Part shown: positions 23,442-35,140 of the stretch, piece by piece
How the letters are laid out: every line of letters begins with the position of its first letter
Position numbering within the stretch: the stretch's first letter is position 1
From: Adiantum capillus-veneris
Taxonomy: Eukaryota > Streptophyta > Polypodiopsida > Polypodiales > Pteridaceae
Assembly: GCA_014529385.2 (NCBI GenBank)
Contig: CM043970.1
Coordinates: 65,648,996 to 65,712,995 of the forward strand
Reading direction: 5' to 3'
Length of the DNA: 64,000 nucleotides
The notes under the pieces: model-generated
The model's database searches: none
What the model saw: the letters and a program-made list of their open reading frames with translations, nothing else
Told to the model about the DNA's origin: nothing
Program-made: the position numbers and the translations under genes

Positions 23442-25850
23442 TTGAATAAAAAGCTTATTGATTTGCGAATGGAGGAAGGTGCTTCCATGAGTGCGCATTT
23501 GAATGAGTTCAATACAATTTTGAGCCAACTTGCTACGCAAAAAATTATGTTTGAGGACAATGTAAAAGCTATGTTTTTACTTGTCACGTTGCCTGAGTCA
23601 TGGGACACATTTAGGACAACCATAAGTAACTTGGTTCCTGCGGATGAGTTGACAAGTACTAATGTGGAGTCTAGTCTTCTCACGGAAGAGATTAATCGAA
23701 AGAATAATGCAGGTAGTAAGTCTTCTAGTGCAATGGTTGTCAGAGGCAGGACTATGGACAAGTATAAGTCCAACAGGGGTAAATCTAGAAGCAAGTCCCG
23801 TGCAGGCACAAGTAAAAAGGATGTGGAATGTTTTCATTGTGGTAGAAAAGGCCATTTCAAAAAGAATTGCTACAAGTGGAAAAGGGAAAATGGAGATGGT
23901 AAGAAGAAAGACCATGATGCTAAGGACAAGCCTAAGTCCAATGTCAAGATTGAGGAGTTAAATGCAACACAGGGAGAGTGTAGCTCTCAAGATGACCATG
24001 TATGTGCTCCGACTAGTGCTACTAGTGAAGAGCTTGGTGATGTGTTGCTTGCATCCTATTTTGATGATGCTTTTCTTCTCACTCATGAGAGTAGTATGCC
24101 TATGGATTGGGTCATTGACAATGGTGCTTCTTTTCATGTTACGCCTCATAGGTCGTGGTTTCATGACTATGATGCTTCGAGCACAGGTACTGTCAGGATT
24201 GCCGATGGGCGTTCTATGCAGATTCATGGCATTGGGGATATTCATTTGGCTATGCCAAACTCTACTACGTTTGTCTTGCAGCGTGTGCGTCATGTGCCGA
24301 CTCTTGCAAAAAGCTTGATTAGTGTGGGTCAGTTGGATTCACTTGGTTTCAATGTATCTTTTGGTGACGGAGGTTGGAAGCTCACTAAGGGTAGCCTTGT
24401 TTTGGTTAAAGGTGCTAAGAGGAATACATTGTATTCCCTTTGTGTAGCTAGTGTGGGTGATCACATTGTGGGGATCACTGAGAAACCTCCTGCTTCTTTA
24501 TGGCATCAGCGTTTGGGGCATATGTCACTGAAAGGTTTGAAGTTGTTGGCACGTGCGGATTACATTCCTGTTTCAGATTTTGGTGGTTTTGAGTTTTGTG
24601 AGCATTGCCTTTATGGTCGACATGCTCGGTCTTCTCATAAGAAGAGTGTTCCACATAGATCTTTGGAAAAGATAGCTTTGGTGCATAGTGATGTATGTGG
24701 GCCGATGCCCAATGCTTCTCTTGGAGGTGCTATGTACTTTGTTGCGTTCATTGATGATGCTAGCAGGAAGGTATGGGCATACCCCATTTGTAAGAAGGAT
24801 ATAGTGTTTGATATATTTAAGCAATGGTTGGCTCTTGTTGAGAACCAATCAGGTTGTAAGTTGAAGTGCTTACGTACGGACAATGGGGGTGAATTTATGT
24901 CTCATGCTTTCACTACATTATGTGTTGAGAAGGGTATACGGCGTGAGCTTAGTGCTCCCTATACACCTCCTCAAAATGGTGTGGCAGAGCGCATGAACAG
25001 GACTATACAGGAGAAAGTCCGTAGTATGCTTTCTATGGCTGGTTTGTCAGATGGATTTTGGGCTAAAGCAGTTGCCACTTCTGTGCATTTGATAAATCGT
25101 TCACCTAGTGTTCCTTTGGGCTTCAAAGTTCCTGAAGAGGTATGGACAGGTTTGCCACCTTCGTATGGTCACCTTCGTGTTTTTGGCTGTGAAACTTATG
25201 TACATGTACCTAAGGCAAAACACAACAAATTGGATCCAAAGAGCAAGAGATGTATCTTCTTGGGTTATGGTAGCTCTGGTGAGATGGGTTATCGATTGTG
25301 GGATCCTATTGACAGGAAGATTGTGCGCAGCCATGATGTTGTTTTTCATGAGGACTCTATGTATAGAGCATCACCACGAACGGTTGAGGTTCGGCGTGTG
25401 ATATTTGAGGAGGATGGTCATCGGTATGATGGTTCCATGGCTGCTCGTGGGCAGCCCATTGACCCTCAGGTGGTAGATCAGCCCTTGTTGGGAGATCATG
25501 TAGATGTGGGACAGCCAGATGCACCTCCTGCACAGTTTTTGAGGCGTTCAGAGCGGCGTGCAAGACAACCTCAGCGTTTTGTACCTTCTATGGATTATGT
25601 ATTGTTGAATGATTGCGGGGAGCCATCATGTTATGATGAGGCAATGTCTAGTGTTGACAAGCTCAAGTGGGAGCAGGCTATGCAGTCAGAGATGGATTCG
25701 TTGATCCAAAATGATACGTGGAAGCTTACTCCTTTGCCAAAGGGTAAGAAGGCACTACCATGCAAGTGGGTTTACAAGATAAAATTGTGTTCAATGGATG
25801 CAAAGCCTAGGTACAAGGCAAGGCTTGTGGCTAAAGGATTCAAGCATTAG
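23442..25850 (+). pseudogene. Copia gag C-terminus, protease, integrase and start of RT
   Basis: An open frame of 802 codons beginning within gag. Residues 130-143 are a perfect zinc knuckle (CFHCGRKGHFKKNC). The protease site at 226-230 reads DNGAS, where family members have D(S/T)GAS. The integrase zinc region (LWHQRLGH near 353, CEHC near 386) is followed by the catalytic triad D417, D480 and E516, with exactly 35 residues between the last two. The GKKALPCKWVYKIK stretch starts RT. The frame stops at TAG (25848-25850), where relatives have Gln, so RT is cut after GFKH. Confidence 0.93.
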
Positions 25851-25883
25851 AAGGGCATTGATTTTGATGAGATCTTCTCCCCA

Positions 25884-27173
25884 GTGGTGAAGATGTCTAC
25901 TTTGCGTATGTTGTTTGCTTTGGTAGCTACAGAAGACATGGAGTTGAAGCAAATGGATGTAAAGACAACTTTCTTACATCCGGACTTGCACGAGGATTTG
26001 TACATGGAACAACCAAGTGGGTTTGTTATTCATGGTTCAAAGAAGATGGTATGCCGGCTTCTTAAGACCTCGTATGGGCTGAAGCAATCACCTCGTGACT
26101 GGTATCGTAAGTTTGATGCATTCATGAGTTCATTGGGCTATGTACGCAGTTATGAGGACCCATGCCTCTATACTCGCAAGGCTGCAGATGGCAGTCTTAT
26201 TGTTTTGGTTTTGTATGATGATGACATGCTGATCGCAGGGAAGTGTATTTCTGATGTGGATGCCTTGAAACATAGGCTACATGAGACCTTTTCCATGAAA
26301 GATCTTGGGGATGCCAGTCATATTTTGGGTATGCGGATCACTCGTGATCATTCTCGCAGGGTGCTCTTTCTTAGTCAGAAAGAGTACATTGACAAGGTGC
26401 TTGAGCGTTTTCATATGGAAGGGGGGAAGGCCATTAGTACCCTATTGCCTCCATATGTAAAACTCAGCCATGATGACTGCCCTCAGACAGATTTGAAGAC
26501 TGCAGAGATGTCTCAGATTCCCTATGCGTCAGCTGTTGGTTTCTTGATGTATGCCATGGTGGCTACGCGTCCAAATCTTGCTCATGCAGTTGGTGTGGTT
26601 AGCAGGTACATGTCTAATCCGGGCAAGCGTCATTGGGATGCAGTGAGAGGTATTCTCAGATACTTGAGAGGGACTTCAGAGTTGTCCCTGTGTTATGGTG
26701 ATAAGGATATGTCTGTTTGCGGATATACAGATTCAGACTATGCAGGGTCAGTGGACTCGAGGAAGTCTACTAGTGGCTATGTGTTCACAGTTGTAGGTGG
26801 ACCGATTTCGTGGGCATCACGTTTACAGCCATGCGTTGCTTTGAGCACTACAGAGGCTGAATATATGGCTGCCACTGAGGCTGCCAAGGAGGCCATATGG
26901 CTCTCACGACTAGTGGGAGATCTTGGTATGGCTGGTGATGCTCCGATGCTACATTGTGATAGCCAGAGTGCCATAGCGTTGGCACGGAATCCTGTCTTCC
27001 ATGCGAAGACAAAGCACATTGAGGTGAGGTATCACTTCATACGAGAGGTGCTAGAGGACAAGCGCATAGAGCTTGTCAAGGTACACACTGACGATAACCC
27101 TGCTGATCTACTCACGAAGTCGTTAGCCTCACAGCGGTTTGCACACTGTAGATCGCTGATGGGTATGGCTTGA
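25884..27173 (+). pseudogene. Copia reverse transcriptase and RNase H
   Basis: This is the continuation of the same frame after the TAG; the residues KGIDFDEIFSPVVK bridge the stop. RT motifs are QMDVKTTFLH with the first catalytic Asp near residue 25 of this segment, then TSYGLKQSPRDW. The catalytic box at 111-115 reads YDDDM where copia normally has YVDDM. RNase H follows, with GYTDSDYAGSVDSRKSTSGY, STTEAEYMA and the terminal TKHIEVRYHFIRE. It ends with TGA at 27171. Confidence 0.93.
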
Positions 27174-27217
27174 CTTCTTTTACTGTACTTTGGCCACTTT
27201 AAAGGCACACTGCCTTT

Positions 27218-27228
27218 AAGCGGGAGAT
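27218..27228 (+). promoter_or_regulatory. Copia polypurine tract
   Basis: Aagcgggagat lies directly before the 3' LTR, where plus-strand synthesis is primed. Confidence 0.85.
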
Positions 27229-27415
27229 TGTTGGGTTAAAAGCCTGTGTGCCCGGCTGTCCGTTGTTCAGCCGCCCATGTACATCCATTCTTTTACTCAT
27301 TCATAATAACCATACTCATAACTACACATTGTAGTGTGAGTACCGCCCCGCCACACACTGTGTCTATCTCCTTCTTCGTGCTGGCTCTTTGTGTGTGTGC
27401 TCTCCGATCCCAACA
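27229..27415 (+). repeat. Copia 3' LTR
   Basis: 187 bp; about five substitutions relative to the 5' LTR (four in the first 55 bp, one near the end). Confidence 0.96.
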
Positions 27416-27420
27416 TATCG
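27416..27420. repeat. Copia target-site duplication (TATCG), right
   Basis: Matches 21756-21760 exactly. Confidence 0.95.
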
Positions 27421-29470
27421 ACCTAGGGAGAAGCCTGAAGTAGGAACATGAAAGATAGCAGGTGGGTGGTATAGTATTTGTGCGATTGCTTGATGCAAGG
27501 TATGGCCGGCACTACCAGGAAGTGTATGTCAAATGTGGATTTTAGCAGACCAAAGGTGGTTTTCAAGCTCAACTGATCGAAATACCTAGAACTCTCAAAG
27601 ATGCTTTGAGACTGGTGGATAACAATTTTCCAATCAGAAATCATGGAAAGTAATTGCACCTTCAAGTTAGCTAAGATCATGAGGCCATCCTCTCGAAAAA
27701 TGGTTTCTTTCGGTGGCGTTTTATGGCATACAGAGCTCAAAGCAAGTGGTCAACCATAAGTATGATCATCAACTTGACTTGAAAGGGTGATGGTTCTTTC
27801 GTGGCAACATGATGGGAAGTTAATCATGAATGTTGTTTTAAAGTGGTGGAGCTCGGAGATCGAGGCCGTGCTATGGGTGTGCAGGCATTGAGGTCAAAGG
27901 GAAAAAATAAAGTTTTTTCTAACCTTCGGCAATTGCATAGACATGGGAAATGAGCCCAGCCAAGTCTCTTAAATGGTAGAGTTGGAGATTACTTTTAAAA
28001 ATAAAAAGAAAAACGAACTCCATTGTATGGAAACGTGACGTTGGCTACAGAAGGTGAATGTGTGGTTGCACTGAGCAGAACCGCCAGTAGCACAAGGACT
28101 TGGAAGGCCAGGCAGTAGGGCTATCTTTAGGTGCCAGTGCGGTGCTCTAAGGGGTAAGAGGACATGTGGGTAGCACTATAGAGGGGCACGTGAGTTTGCA
28201 TGAGCAGGAGCAACAGCATGTCATGGCGAGCAGAAGAAAAGGGCCACAAGCAAGTTGTCCATAAGTGTCACGGGGTGGACTTGAGGGATCAATGACTGAG
28301 GATGAATCGGCTGTTGACCGCCCCCCAATTTAAATAAAAAATTAACGGTGCCTGCCATCGCGAGCGTCCCTCGAACCCTCAACCTCCCCTCAGGAGCCCG
28401 AAGCTCTATCCACCTGCGCTCCTGCGCATTGATGCAAAGCATGCGTCTTTGTGCAATCAAATATCTGCCCCCCTACTGCGTTGATTTGACAGCCCAGATC
28501 GCGTGCCCCGCCGTTCACTTGCCCTTGCCGTAGATCCCGCGAGTGACACCCCGTGTCACTTATAAACGAGGGTGGTGGGGGGTGTTGCGAGCACGTGGGC
28601 GACAAGATGGTGATGTCACTACAATTGACTCTGAGTAAGAGGACAGGTAGGTGGCGGTTTTGAGAACGGTTGCAGTCTGCATGGGAAGTTGAGGGTGATG
28701 TGTGGAGAAAAGGGCAGCACAAAGGAAGGGCCGAGAGTCGAGGGAGGAGGATCGTGAGCTGGCAGGGTTGGGGTCTCACGCGGGGCCAGTTGCAAGGGCG
28801 ACCCCTGCAAGAGCTTGGAGGAGCTGCAAGACAAGCAACAAGGGAATTAAGTGCCGCAGGGCTGGAGAAGGTGAGAAGGTTTGAGGGGCTGGAGCATAAG
28901 GTGATATCAGAGGAGGTGAGCAAGGAATTGGCTGAGGCTCTATGGATAGGGGCGGCCTCCAGGGATTGAAGAGCACGATATGGGGCTGAGGAGTGCCTTC
29001 AAGGCTGCAAGATGGGCATGTAGGATGATGATGATGGTGGTCATTAAGAGGAACCAGAGTTGCAGAGAATTGAGGGAGCCCGATTTGTTTATGAGGGAGG
29101 CCTTTAACGCCTTGTGAGTGGGAATCCAACAAGAAGCAAGGGCAGAACTGCATGAGCGAGAGGGTCATGAACAGTAGGTCATGAGGGCGTTGTGAAGGAG
29201 CACTCCTTCTCTTGCCAGTACGGGGGGCCACCCATAGATTTGGAGGTGCTATCGGCCAAACTGCAAGCAACATAAGAAGCAAGCAATACAACAAAAAGAG
29301 GGTGGGCTACAAAGTGAGCCTTATCTGCAAGGATCCATAGTATTGTAAGGAGAAGAACCGATCGAGAAGCTTTTAACAGATTACATCATTGTAAATTATC
29401 GAGTCAAAGCCTGCATGATTTGCACTATCATATCCTCCCAATTGTTGATGTTTAAGTCTCTCTTGCCTTC

Positions 29471-29504
<34 letters not shown>

Positions 29505-29880
29505 CGTGTACGTGTGAGCTTTTAGTGTGAGTGTGTGAGTGCTTTCTATGCGGATATCGATGTGTTTTCTTGGATTCTAATTGAGTATTTGAGGGCGAAG
29601 GTGCTCTAAAAGGTCATAGACCAAAGCCATTATGGTATGCTTTGCGATTGGATGTATGTAGACGGGGTTGGTTGGGTACGGACATGGGAATAGTCATTTG
29701 CAGATCGAGTGTTTGGGTGTGTGTTCAATAGGGGATAGGGGTGCTACAGAATCATTGGGCTATAAAGAGGCAGTCATATTGTGTACTGGTGGTTTTCCCG
29801 TTTCCTCCTTTCCAACGCCCTTTCATTAGGGAAGCAAAAATGGTGCATGATTGGTGTAAAAACCATGTCTACTTGCAGTT
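27421..29880. other. Interior of the Ty3-type element, with a GC-rich segment
   Basis: The first 330 bp read like coding sequence in pieces (LLDARYGRHYQEVYVKCGF, then IEIPRTLKDALRLVDNNFPI), origin unknown. From about 28.0 to 29.3 kb the DNA is distinctly more GC-rich than its surroundings and holds a tRNA-like unit. A (TA)n run lies at 29467-29496. The GC-rich block may be a captured or inserted sequence. I could not find its ends. Confidence 0.35.
28362..28425 (-). repeat. tRNA-related (SINE-like) unit
   Basis: On the minus strand there is an A-box-like GGTGGATAGAGC (28403-28414) and a B-box-like GGTTCGAGG (28369-28377) about 25 bp apart. The segment is bounded by complementary gagcg/cgctc arms. 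The T arm does not pair well, so it is not an intact tRNA gene. Confidence 0.45.
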
Positions 29881-29899
29881 CTAACACTCTGTCATTTGA

Positions 29900-30990
29900 G
29901 TGGATCTTGTAACTGGTCAAGCACATCCTCTAGGAAATAGATTTATAATTGATCATAAATCTAACACCACAGTTCACTCGGCCCCATTGCAGTATTGTTA
30001 TACATGTAAAATGGACATTGATATTGTGGAAGATTCTCCTTATATGGATGTTCTACCTGGGATGACTGAGTTTGACAATGTGGATTGGGTCCACCTAGCA
30101 GCAACCATAGACACTTGGGGAAATAGGGAGATGACATGGGTAACACCTGAGGGGGATGTAATACCACAACTCATACCCTTAAATATGATAGGAGCAATGC
30201 ATATAGCTTTTGTTACCTACAAGATGAAGGCTTGACTGACATTGGAACCAGTAGCATCTCACAAGACTATAGTTTACAGGATTCGGAGTCAGAATAATCA
30301 ATTGAAATTGACTTTGAGGAGGAAGAATTTGAGTTAAATCTTAATGCAAATGTGGGGACAAACCATTCAAAGCCCAGTGGTACCCTACATGACAATCTAT
30401 CCAGGAGAGCAGAAGACACAAGTAACGATTCATCTAGTGACTCTTCACTAGAGATCGGCCGTAATTGAAAATTAGACAAGAAGATCAACAGATATAAGAA
30501 GTGACGATATCGAGAAAATGTGTGTGCTAGAATAAATGAAAAGAAATCTACCGCAGAATGTCTTAATTATATAGGGGTATGTGATGCTCATCGGAAGTTG
30601 ATAGATAACTGGGGTGGATACCTTCAAAGCATTATATGGTGTAGTCCACAATCCATTGACATCGCACAGCTAGAGGCTATAGAGAAGCCAAAGTTGAGCC
30701 GTACCGTAAGGAGATGACAAAATTGAGAGTTAGCTCAACAATAAAAGGAAGCGGAAGTGAAATCATAGTCCAGAAAACAACAAGACCCCACAGACTTAAA
30801 CCCTGCACCCGATCATTTCAAATCCTACACCACGGAGGAGCGTAAGGTTGTGTATACAAAGGCTCAAAGAAACCTGTTGATGGAAGCAATGGAGTCTATG
30901 ACAGTTCAGTGATAGTTGAGGAGATAGAGTTAGCAAACCCAGGAGAAGAGTCCAAACCTATTTTCATTGCCCAAGATCTGATAGAGACTG
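29900..30990 (+). pseudogene. Decayed linker region of the Ty3-type element upstream of RT
   Basis: The frame at 29900-30235 (contains DNVDWVHLAATIDTWGNREM) and broken frames to 30990 (ending GEESKPIFIAQDLIETEK) are in the same orientation as RT. The final motif matches the I-x-I-A-x-D-L stretch that precedes the RT domain in OTA-type Ty3 elements. Acidic and Ser-rich parts lie between. A TIR element separates this from RT. Confidence 0.55.
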
Positions 30991-30999
30991 AGAAGTATG

Positions 31000-33635
31000 T
31001 ACTAGTTTGGTACCAAAACAGGACACTTAAGTGTCCTTTTTTTACAAGTTTAAATTAAATGCTACTTTCATTAGACGGTTTATATAAGAAAACCCTCTTG
31101 ATATGCTTATACATGTTAGCTAGAGGTTCTTTTAAAAATATAACCTTGCATTTTAGAATCTACCATGATCAAGAACTATATTCATCAAGCCGACCCTTGT
31201 AAGACTGCGATTGATGGTTTAACACTAGAATGGTAACATGACACTTTTATGTCCTTGGACACTTTTGTGTCCTGTTAAGTGACCATTTTGCTTGAATTAT
31301 TTGAAGAGCATGAAAATGAATTTTTAGGTGCTATATATCCACAACGTTGCCTTATGAGCTGAAAAAAACTTAGCATTTTTTTTTGAGTATCGATCTCACC
31401 ATTAACCTTACTCTTGCACAACATTTTTGAACCTAAACCGTGTGAAAAAACGGGTCCTGTTTTTGGCTTTTTCTCAATTTCTGGCAACTATACCACTCTA
31501 AACTTCATGTTTGTGAGGTTTAGATGGCTAGAGGTTACGCCTTCATAGTTCTCAACATGTTTTGATGCTTGTAGGGAGAGCTAAGTGTTAAAATTGAAAG
31601 TTATGACCAATTTACAAGAATTGCATAATCCTGTTTTTTGGCCAAAATTAGCACTTTTATGATTTTTTTGGTGGCTTTCTTGATATCCAAACTCAATTTT
31701 GATTGTGTAAGTGTAATGTATAACATAAAGCTAATCTTCCTTGAGTTTTGGGGGACCTAATATGCTATGTAGCATAGTATATGATGATGGTTGAGTTTTT
31801 TGATTGTACGATACATTTTAGAGTAGCAAGTATAGCTTTCTCAATATTGCTAGTTTCTTAGGCCAATTATGTGTATTTTGTAGGTAGTAACCATATCTAA
31901 TCATAGACTACAAACTTGGCTAGATATTGAGTAGTTTCTATGGGTTTCTAGAGGTCATAATGCTAAACCCAGTTTTTTCATGTTTGCTGTATTTAGCACT
32001 TTATCATTGCCCCCAAGGTTCCAATTGTAAGAGATCCATTATCCTTTCGACATGCTCCATGGCTCCTTTTGAATCCAGAGGCCCAAAGGGAACTAAGAAA
32101 ACATGTATATAGTATCTGTATTGAGCGTGACTATAGAAACTAGGTCCGCAGAATGGCAAAAATGCAACTTTTTTGTACCTATTTTTTTTGCCCAAAAGAA
32201 AGTTAGTGAGGTAAAGCAACCATATGTTTTGGTCACCAACCCATTGAAGTTAACGGGGCATTTTATCTCATGTCCTACAAAAATCTCCACTCTTATTTAT
32301 ATGCAATCAACCGTAAGAAATTGTTGTTTTTGGCAAAATGCACTGGTCCATCAACTTTGGAGGCTTGTAGTGACCAAGGGATGAGAAAAATTACAAGTTT
32401 CTCATTTTTTATATATGCAGTAGTTATTGAACTATAACCATGAAAGGATTTTTCAAAATGAGTGGATCTACTATGGTTTTGAAAATTTTTCCCAAAACCT
32501 TGAAAGGACACTTTTATGTCCCGTTAGGTTACCATTCTAGTGTTAAAGAAATCAATTTTATAAGCTCAAGAAAAAATGAAGCGACCTTGTAAAAAAATTT
32601 AGGTGTCTTTTCCACAAATTTTCTATAGATAAATTGAAAGTTTTATGTGCAAAAAATTGACTTGGGAGTATATAAAATAATGGAAAATTCTATGTATTTG
32701 ATATAGTCATTTCAAGCATATCATTGTATACAACGAAAAATATGTTTTTGATGTGTTTGTGAGTTTTAGAAAGTGATAAATTGCTTACGCTTTCCATTGA
32801 GGACTCAAGGTGGCAAGTAGAAGGGCTTTGGTATGCAATAACTATAGGATTATTTTAAATATTCAAAACTGCATAAGAGAAAACTTTGATTTTTCATTCT
32901 TGAGACATAAGCATTCAAAATCTCAGATAATATCAAAATTTCTATGTAGATCAACTAATTGTATCAAAGTACGTGGTACATGCACAATTAGGGTGCCCAA
33001 AACCTTGGTTTTAATGTTATTATAGAGAACTCAAGATTTTCAAGAGTTTTCACGATAACATATTCAAGATAGAGTTCAAGCAACGAGATTTAATTGAGTT
33101 AGGGAGCCCAAAAAATATGTAGTTTCTTGGTTTCAACATATAAAGTCAATTTTAGTTGTCAAATTGCACTAGAATAGCCCCAATTCCACGATGGGACCTT
33201 TGGAAGACCAAAATTATGCTCTTATTCAGCACGTGCTCAAGTATAAAATTATGTCTATAACTTACGTGTGACTTGGAAACTTGTCTTTAAAGTGCATTCC
33301 ATTGTTTTGTAACACTAAGTGCTAACACTTGGCTTTTATAAACATAAACAAGGCCATCTCTACAAAAAGATATAAGAATTTTATGATTTTTTTGACAAAA
33401 CAGCCTGAAATATTACTAAAATTTATGACTTAGAACTTACTAGAATTTTATCCATACGGATTGTATTTTGACATGGAGAAAAATCCAGTGTTTTCTTTCC
33501 CTCATAACCAACTATGCTAGAAGTAAGGTATAAAAAACTTTTTTTTAGCTTGACAAATAAATTGCCAAAACTTGGAAGGAAATCAAGACACTTTGGTGTC
33601 TCAGGACACTTAAGTGTGCAATTACAGAACTAGTG
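31000..33635. mobile_element. 1.3-kb TIR DNA transposon, copy A, split by copy B
   Basis: Left end TACTAGTTTGGTACC, right end GAACTAGTG. Just inside the left end is a perfect 16-bp palindrome GGACACTTAAGTGTCC. Inside the right end are two motifs (GACACTTTGGTGTC and GGACACTTAAGTGTG). Removing copy B leaves about 1312 bp, matching the other copies. Its end sequences match copy C in reverse orientation. It inserted between IAQDLIETEK and ELLKEFKDIFSW of the Ty3 polyprotein. Flanks are TATG and TTAT rather than clean TTAA. Confidence 0.8.
31223..32542. mobile_element. 1.3-kb TIR DNA transposon, copy B, nested inside copy A
   Basis: Termini CACTAGAATGGTAAC and GTTACCATTCTAGTG are perfect 15-bp inverted repeats, with TTAA on both sides (31219-31222 and 32543-32546). 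Two subterminal motifs lie at the left end (GACACTTTTATGTCC and GGACACTTTTGTGTCC) and one at the right (GGACACTTTTATGTCCC). The 1320-bp interior is AT-rich, has no transposase frame, and is similar to copy D in the same orientation. Confidence 0.88.
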
Positions 33636-33639
33636 TTAT

Positions 33640-34516
33640 AGAACTTCTCAAGGAATTCAAGGATATATTTTCTTGGAAATATCATGATATTAAAGGTGTT
33701 CCACTTCGGTGGTACAACATACAATTCCCATGAATAGCATGGCTAAACCAGTCCAACAACGACCATATCCAATGAATCCTAGGTATGCAAAGATTGTTCA
33801 AGAAGAGATTGAAAAGCTTGTCAAATGCGGATCCATATACCCTATTGCACTCAGAATGGGTGCTCCAATAGTGATTGTGTCAAAAAAGAATGGGAAACTT
33901 AGAGTGTGCGTGGATCTCATGAAGGTCAATGCCGTCACTAGGAGACCATTACCCCTTGCCATATTCTGAACATGTGCTTGAAAGAGTTGCAGGAAAGGAA
34001 GCTTATAGCTTTTTAGATAGGTACTCTGGATACAACCAAATCGCAATTGCACTAGAGGACCAAGCTAAAACGGATTTTATAACCGAAATCGGAGTGTTCG
34101 CACTTTGTTTTATGGCTTCTGGCTTAACCAATGCTCCTGCTACCTTCCAAAGATTAATAAACACTGCTTTTAGAGAATATTTGAGGGAGTTTTACGAAGG
34201 TATTTATTCCTCTTGGAAAGAACATTTATCATGTTTACGAAAAGTGTTTGAGAAGTACAAATTGTATCACATCTCCTTAAACCCTTTTAAATGCCAATTT
34301 TTGGTTAAACATGGAATCAATTTAGGGCATATAGTGTCCAAAAATGGGATTTCCACATATGAGAGAAAAATTAAAGCCATTGTTGATTTGCCACCACCTA
34401 CAAACTATAAAGGAGTTCAAAGGTTCATGGGCCATGTTGGTTATTACCGGCGGTTTATTTTGAACTTTGCCGAGATAGCTTGTCCTTTGTACAAGCTTCT
34501 TATTGAGTTCCACTAG
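33640..34516 (+). pseudogene. Ty3-type reverse transcriptase, frame-shifted, catalytic box lost
   Basis: Starts with ELLKEFKDIFSW and continues with IVSKKNGKLRVCVDLMKVN. A frame change near 33940 leads to EAYSFLDRYSGYNQIAIA, ASGLTNAPATFQRLI, LNPFKCQFLVKHGINLGHIVS and FMGHVGYYRRFI. Where relatives have the (F/Y)xDD catalytic box after REYLREF, this copy reads YEGIYSSWKEHL, so the metal-binding Asp pair is gone through a small deletion. This RT pattern with an Asp PBS points to the Athila/Tat side of Ty3. Confidence 0.9.
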
Positions 34517-35140
34517 ACCGCAGAGTGTGACCATGCCTATGAGTCATTGAAAAAGACCTTGACAAGCACTCCCATTTTACAAGTGCCCGATTGGAATGTA
34601 ATTTTCCATGTGCATATTGATGCATCAAACTTTGCTATTGGGTGTGTTCTAGCTCAACCAGGAGAACATAAACTCGACTACCCTATTAGCTTTGCAAGTT
34701 ATCAATTGAATGATGCTGAGAGAAACTACACCTCTACAGAGCGGGAAGGTTTAGCTATGATTTATGCAGTAAAGAAATTTTGCTACTACCTCCTTGTCAA
34801 CAAGTTCGTTGTCTATGTGGATCATCAAGCCTTGTTGTAATTAGTAAATAAACCTTGTTTCACGGGAAGAATTACACAATGGTTGTTAATTCTTCTTGAG
34901 TTTGATTTTGCCGTTGTGGTGAGACCTGGTAAAAGACATGTCATGGCGGATCATTTGTCTCACATACCCAATGGGGAAGCTCCTACTGGAGTCGATGATA
35001 AATTGCCCAATACTTCCCTATTCCTAGTCGAGACCATGCCTCAATGGAGTGACAAGATTGTGAACTTTCTAGTTAATGGTTTTTCATCCAAGGAGCTTCA
35101 TAAGAATATAGCTCGAAAGAATATGAACCTTATTCTCTAA
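34517..35140 (+). pseudogene. Ty3-type RNase H and linker
   Basis: RNase H motifs: FHVHIDASNFAIGCVLAQ, PISFASYQLNDAERNYT and TEREGLAMIYAVKKFCYYL, then VYVDHQALL. A stop after HQALL and another before the start (TAG near 34514) break the frame. The following ADHLSHIPNGE is the standard end of the Ty3 RNase H region. It would degrade the RNA template during reverse transcription. Confidence 0.9.

Larger units (their letters stand above)
21761..27415 (+). mobile_element. Ty1/copia LTR retrotransposon, recent insertion
   Basis: This structurally complete copy is 5655 bp long: 187-bp LTRs of the form TGTTGGG...CCCAACA, a PBS matching initiator tRNA-Met, a polypurine tract, and a perfect TATCG duplication. 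Domain order is gag, protease, integrase, RT, RNase H, which is diagnostic of copia. The LTRs differ at about 5 of 187 positions, so it is much younger than the surrounding Ty3-type element. Gag-pol carries two stops and small frame-breaking deletions, so it could move only in trans. Lineage is possibly Tork-like, but I am unsure. Confidence 0.97.

Noticed and set aside
28362-28425. A functional tRNA gene
   Set aside because: The T arm cannot form a proper stem and the anticodon arm has a six-base loop. Only the promoter boxes and end arms are tRNA-like.
28390-28923. Minus-strand frame of 177 codons
   Set aside because: Pro/Ser/Cys-rich composition from a GC-rich block and no motif. Overlapping frames on other strands are similar, so it is probably chance.
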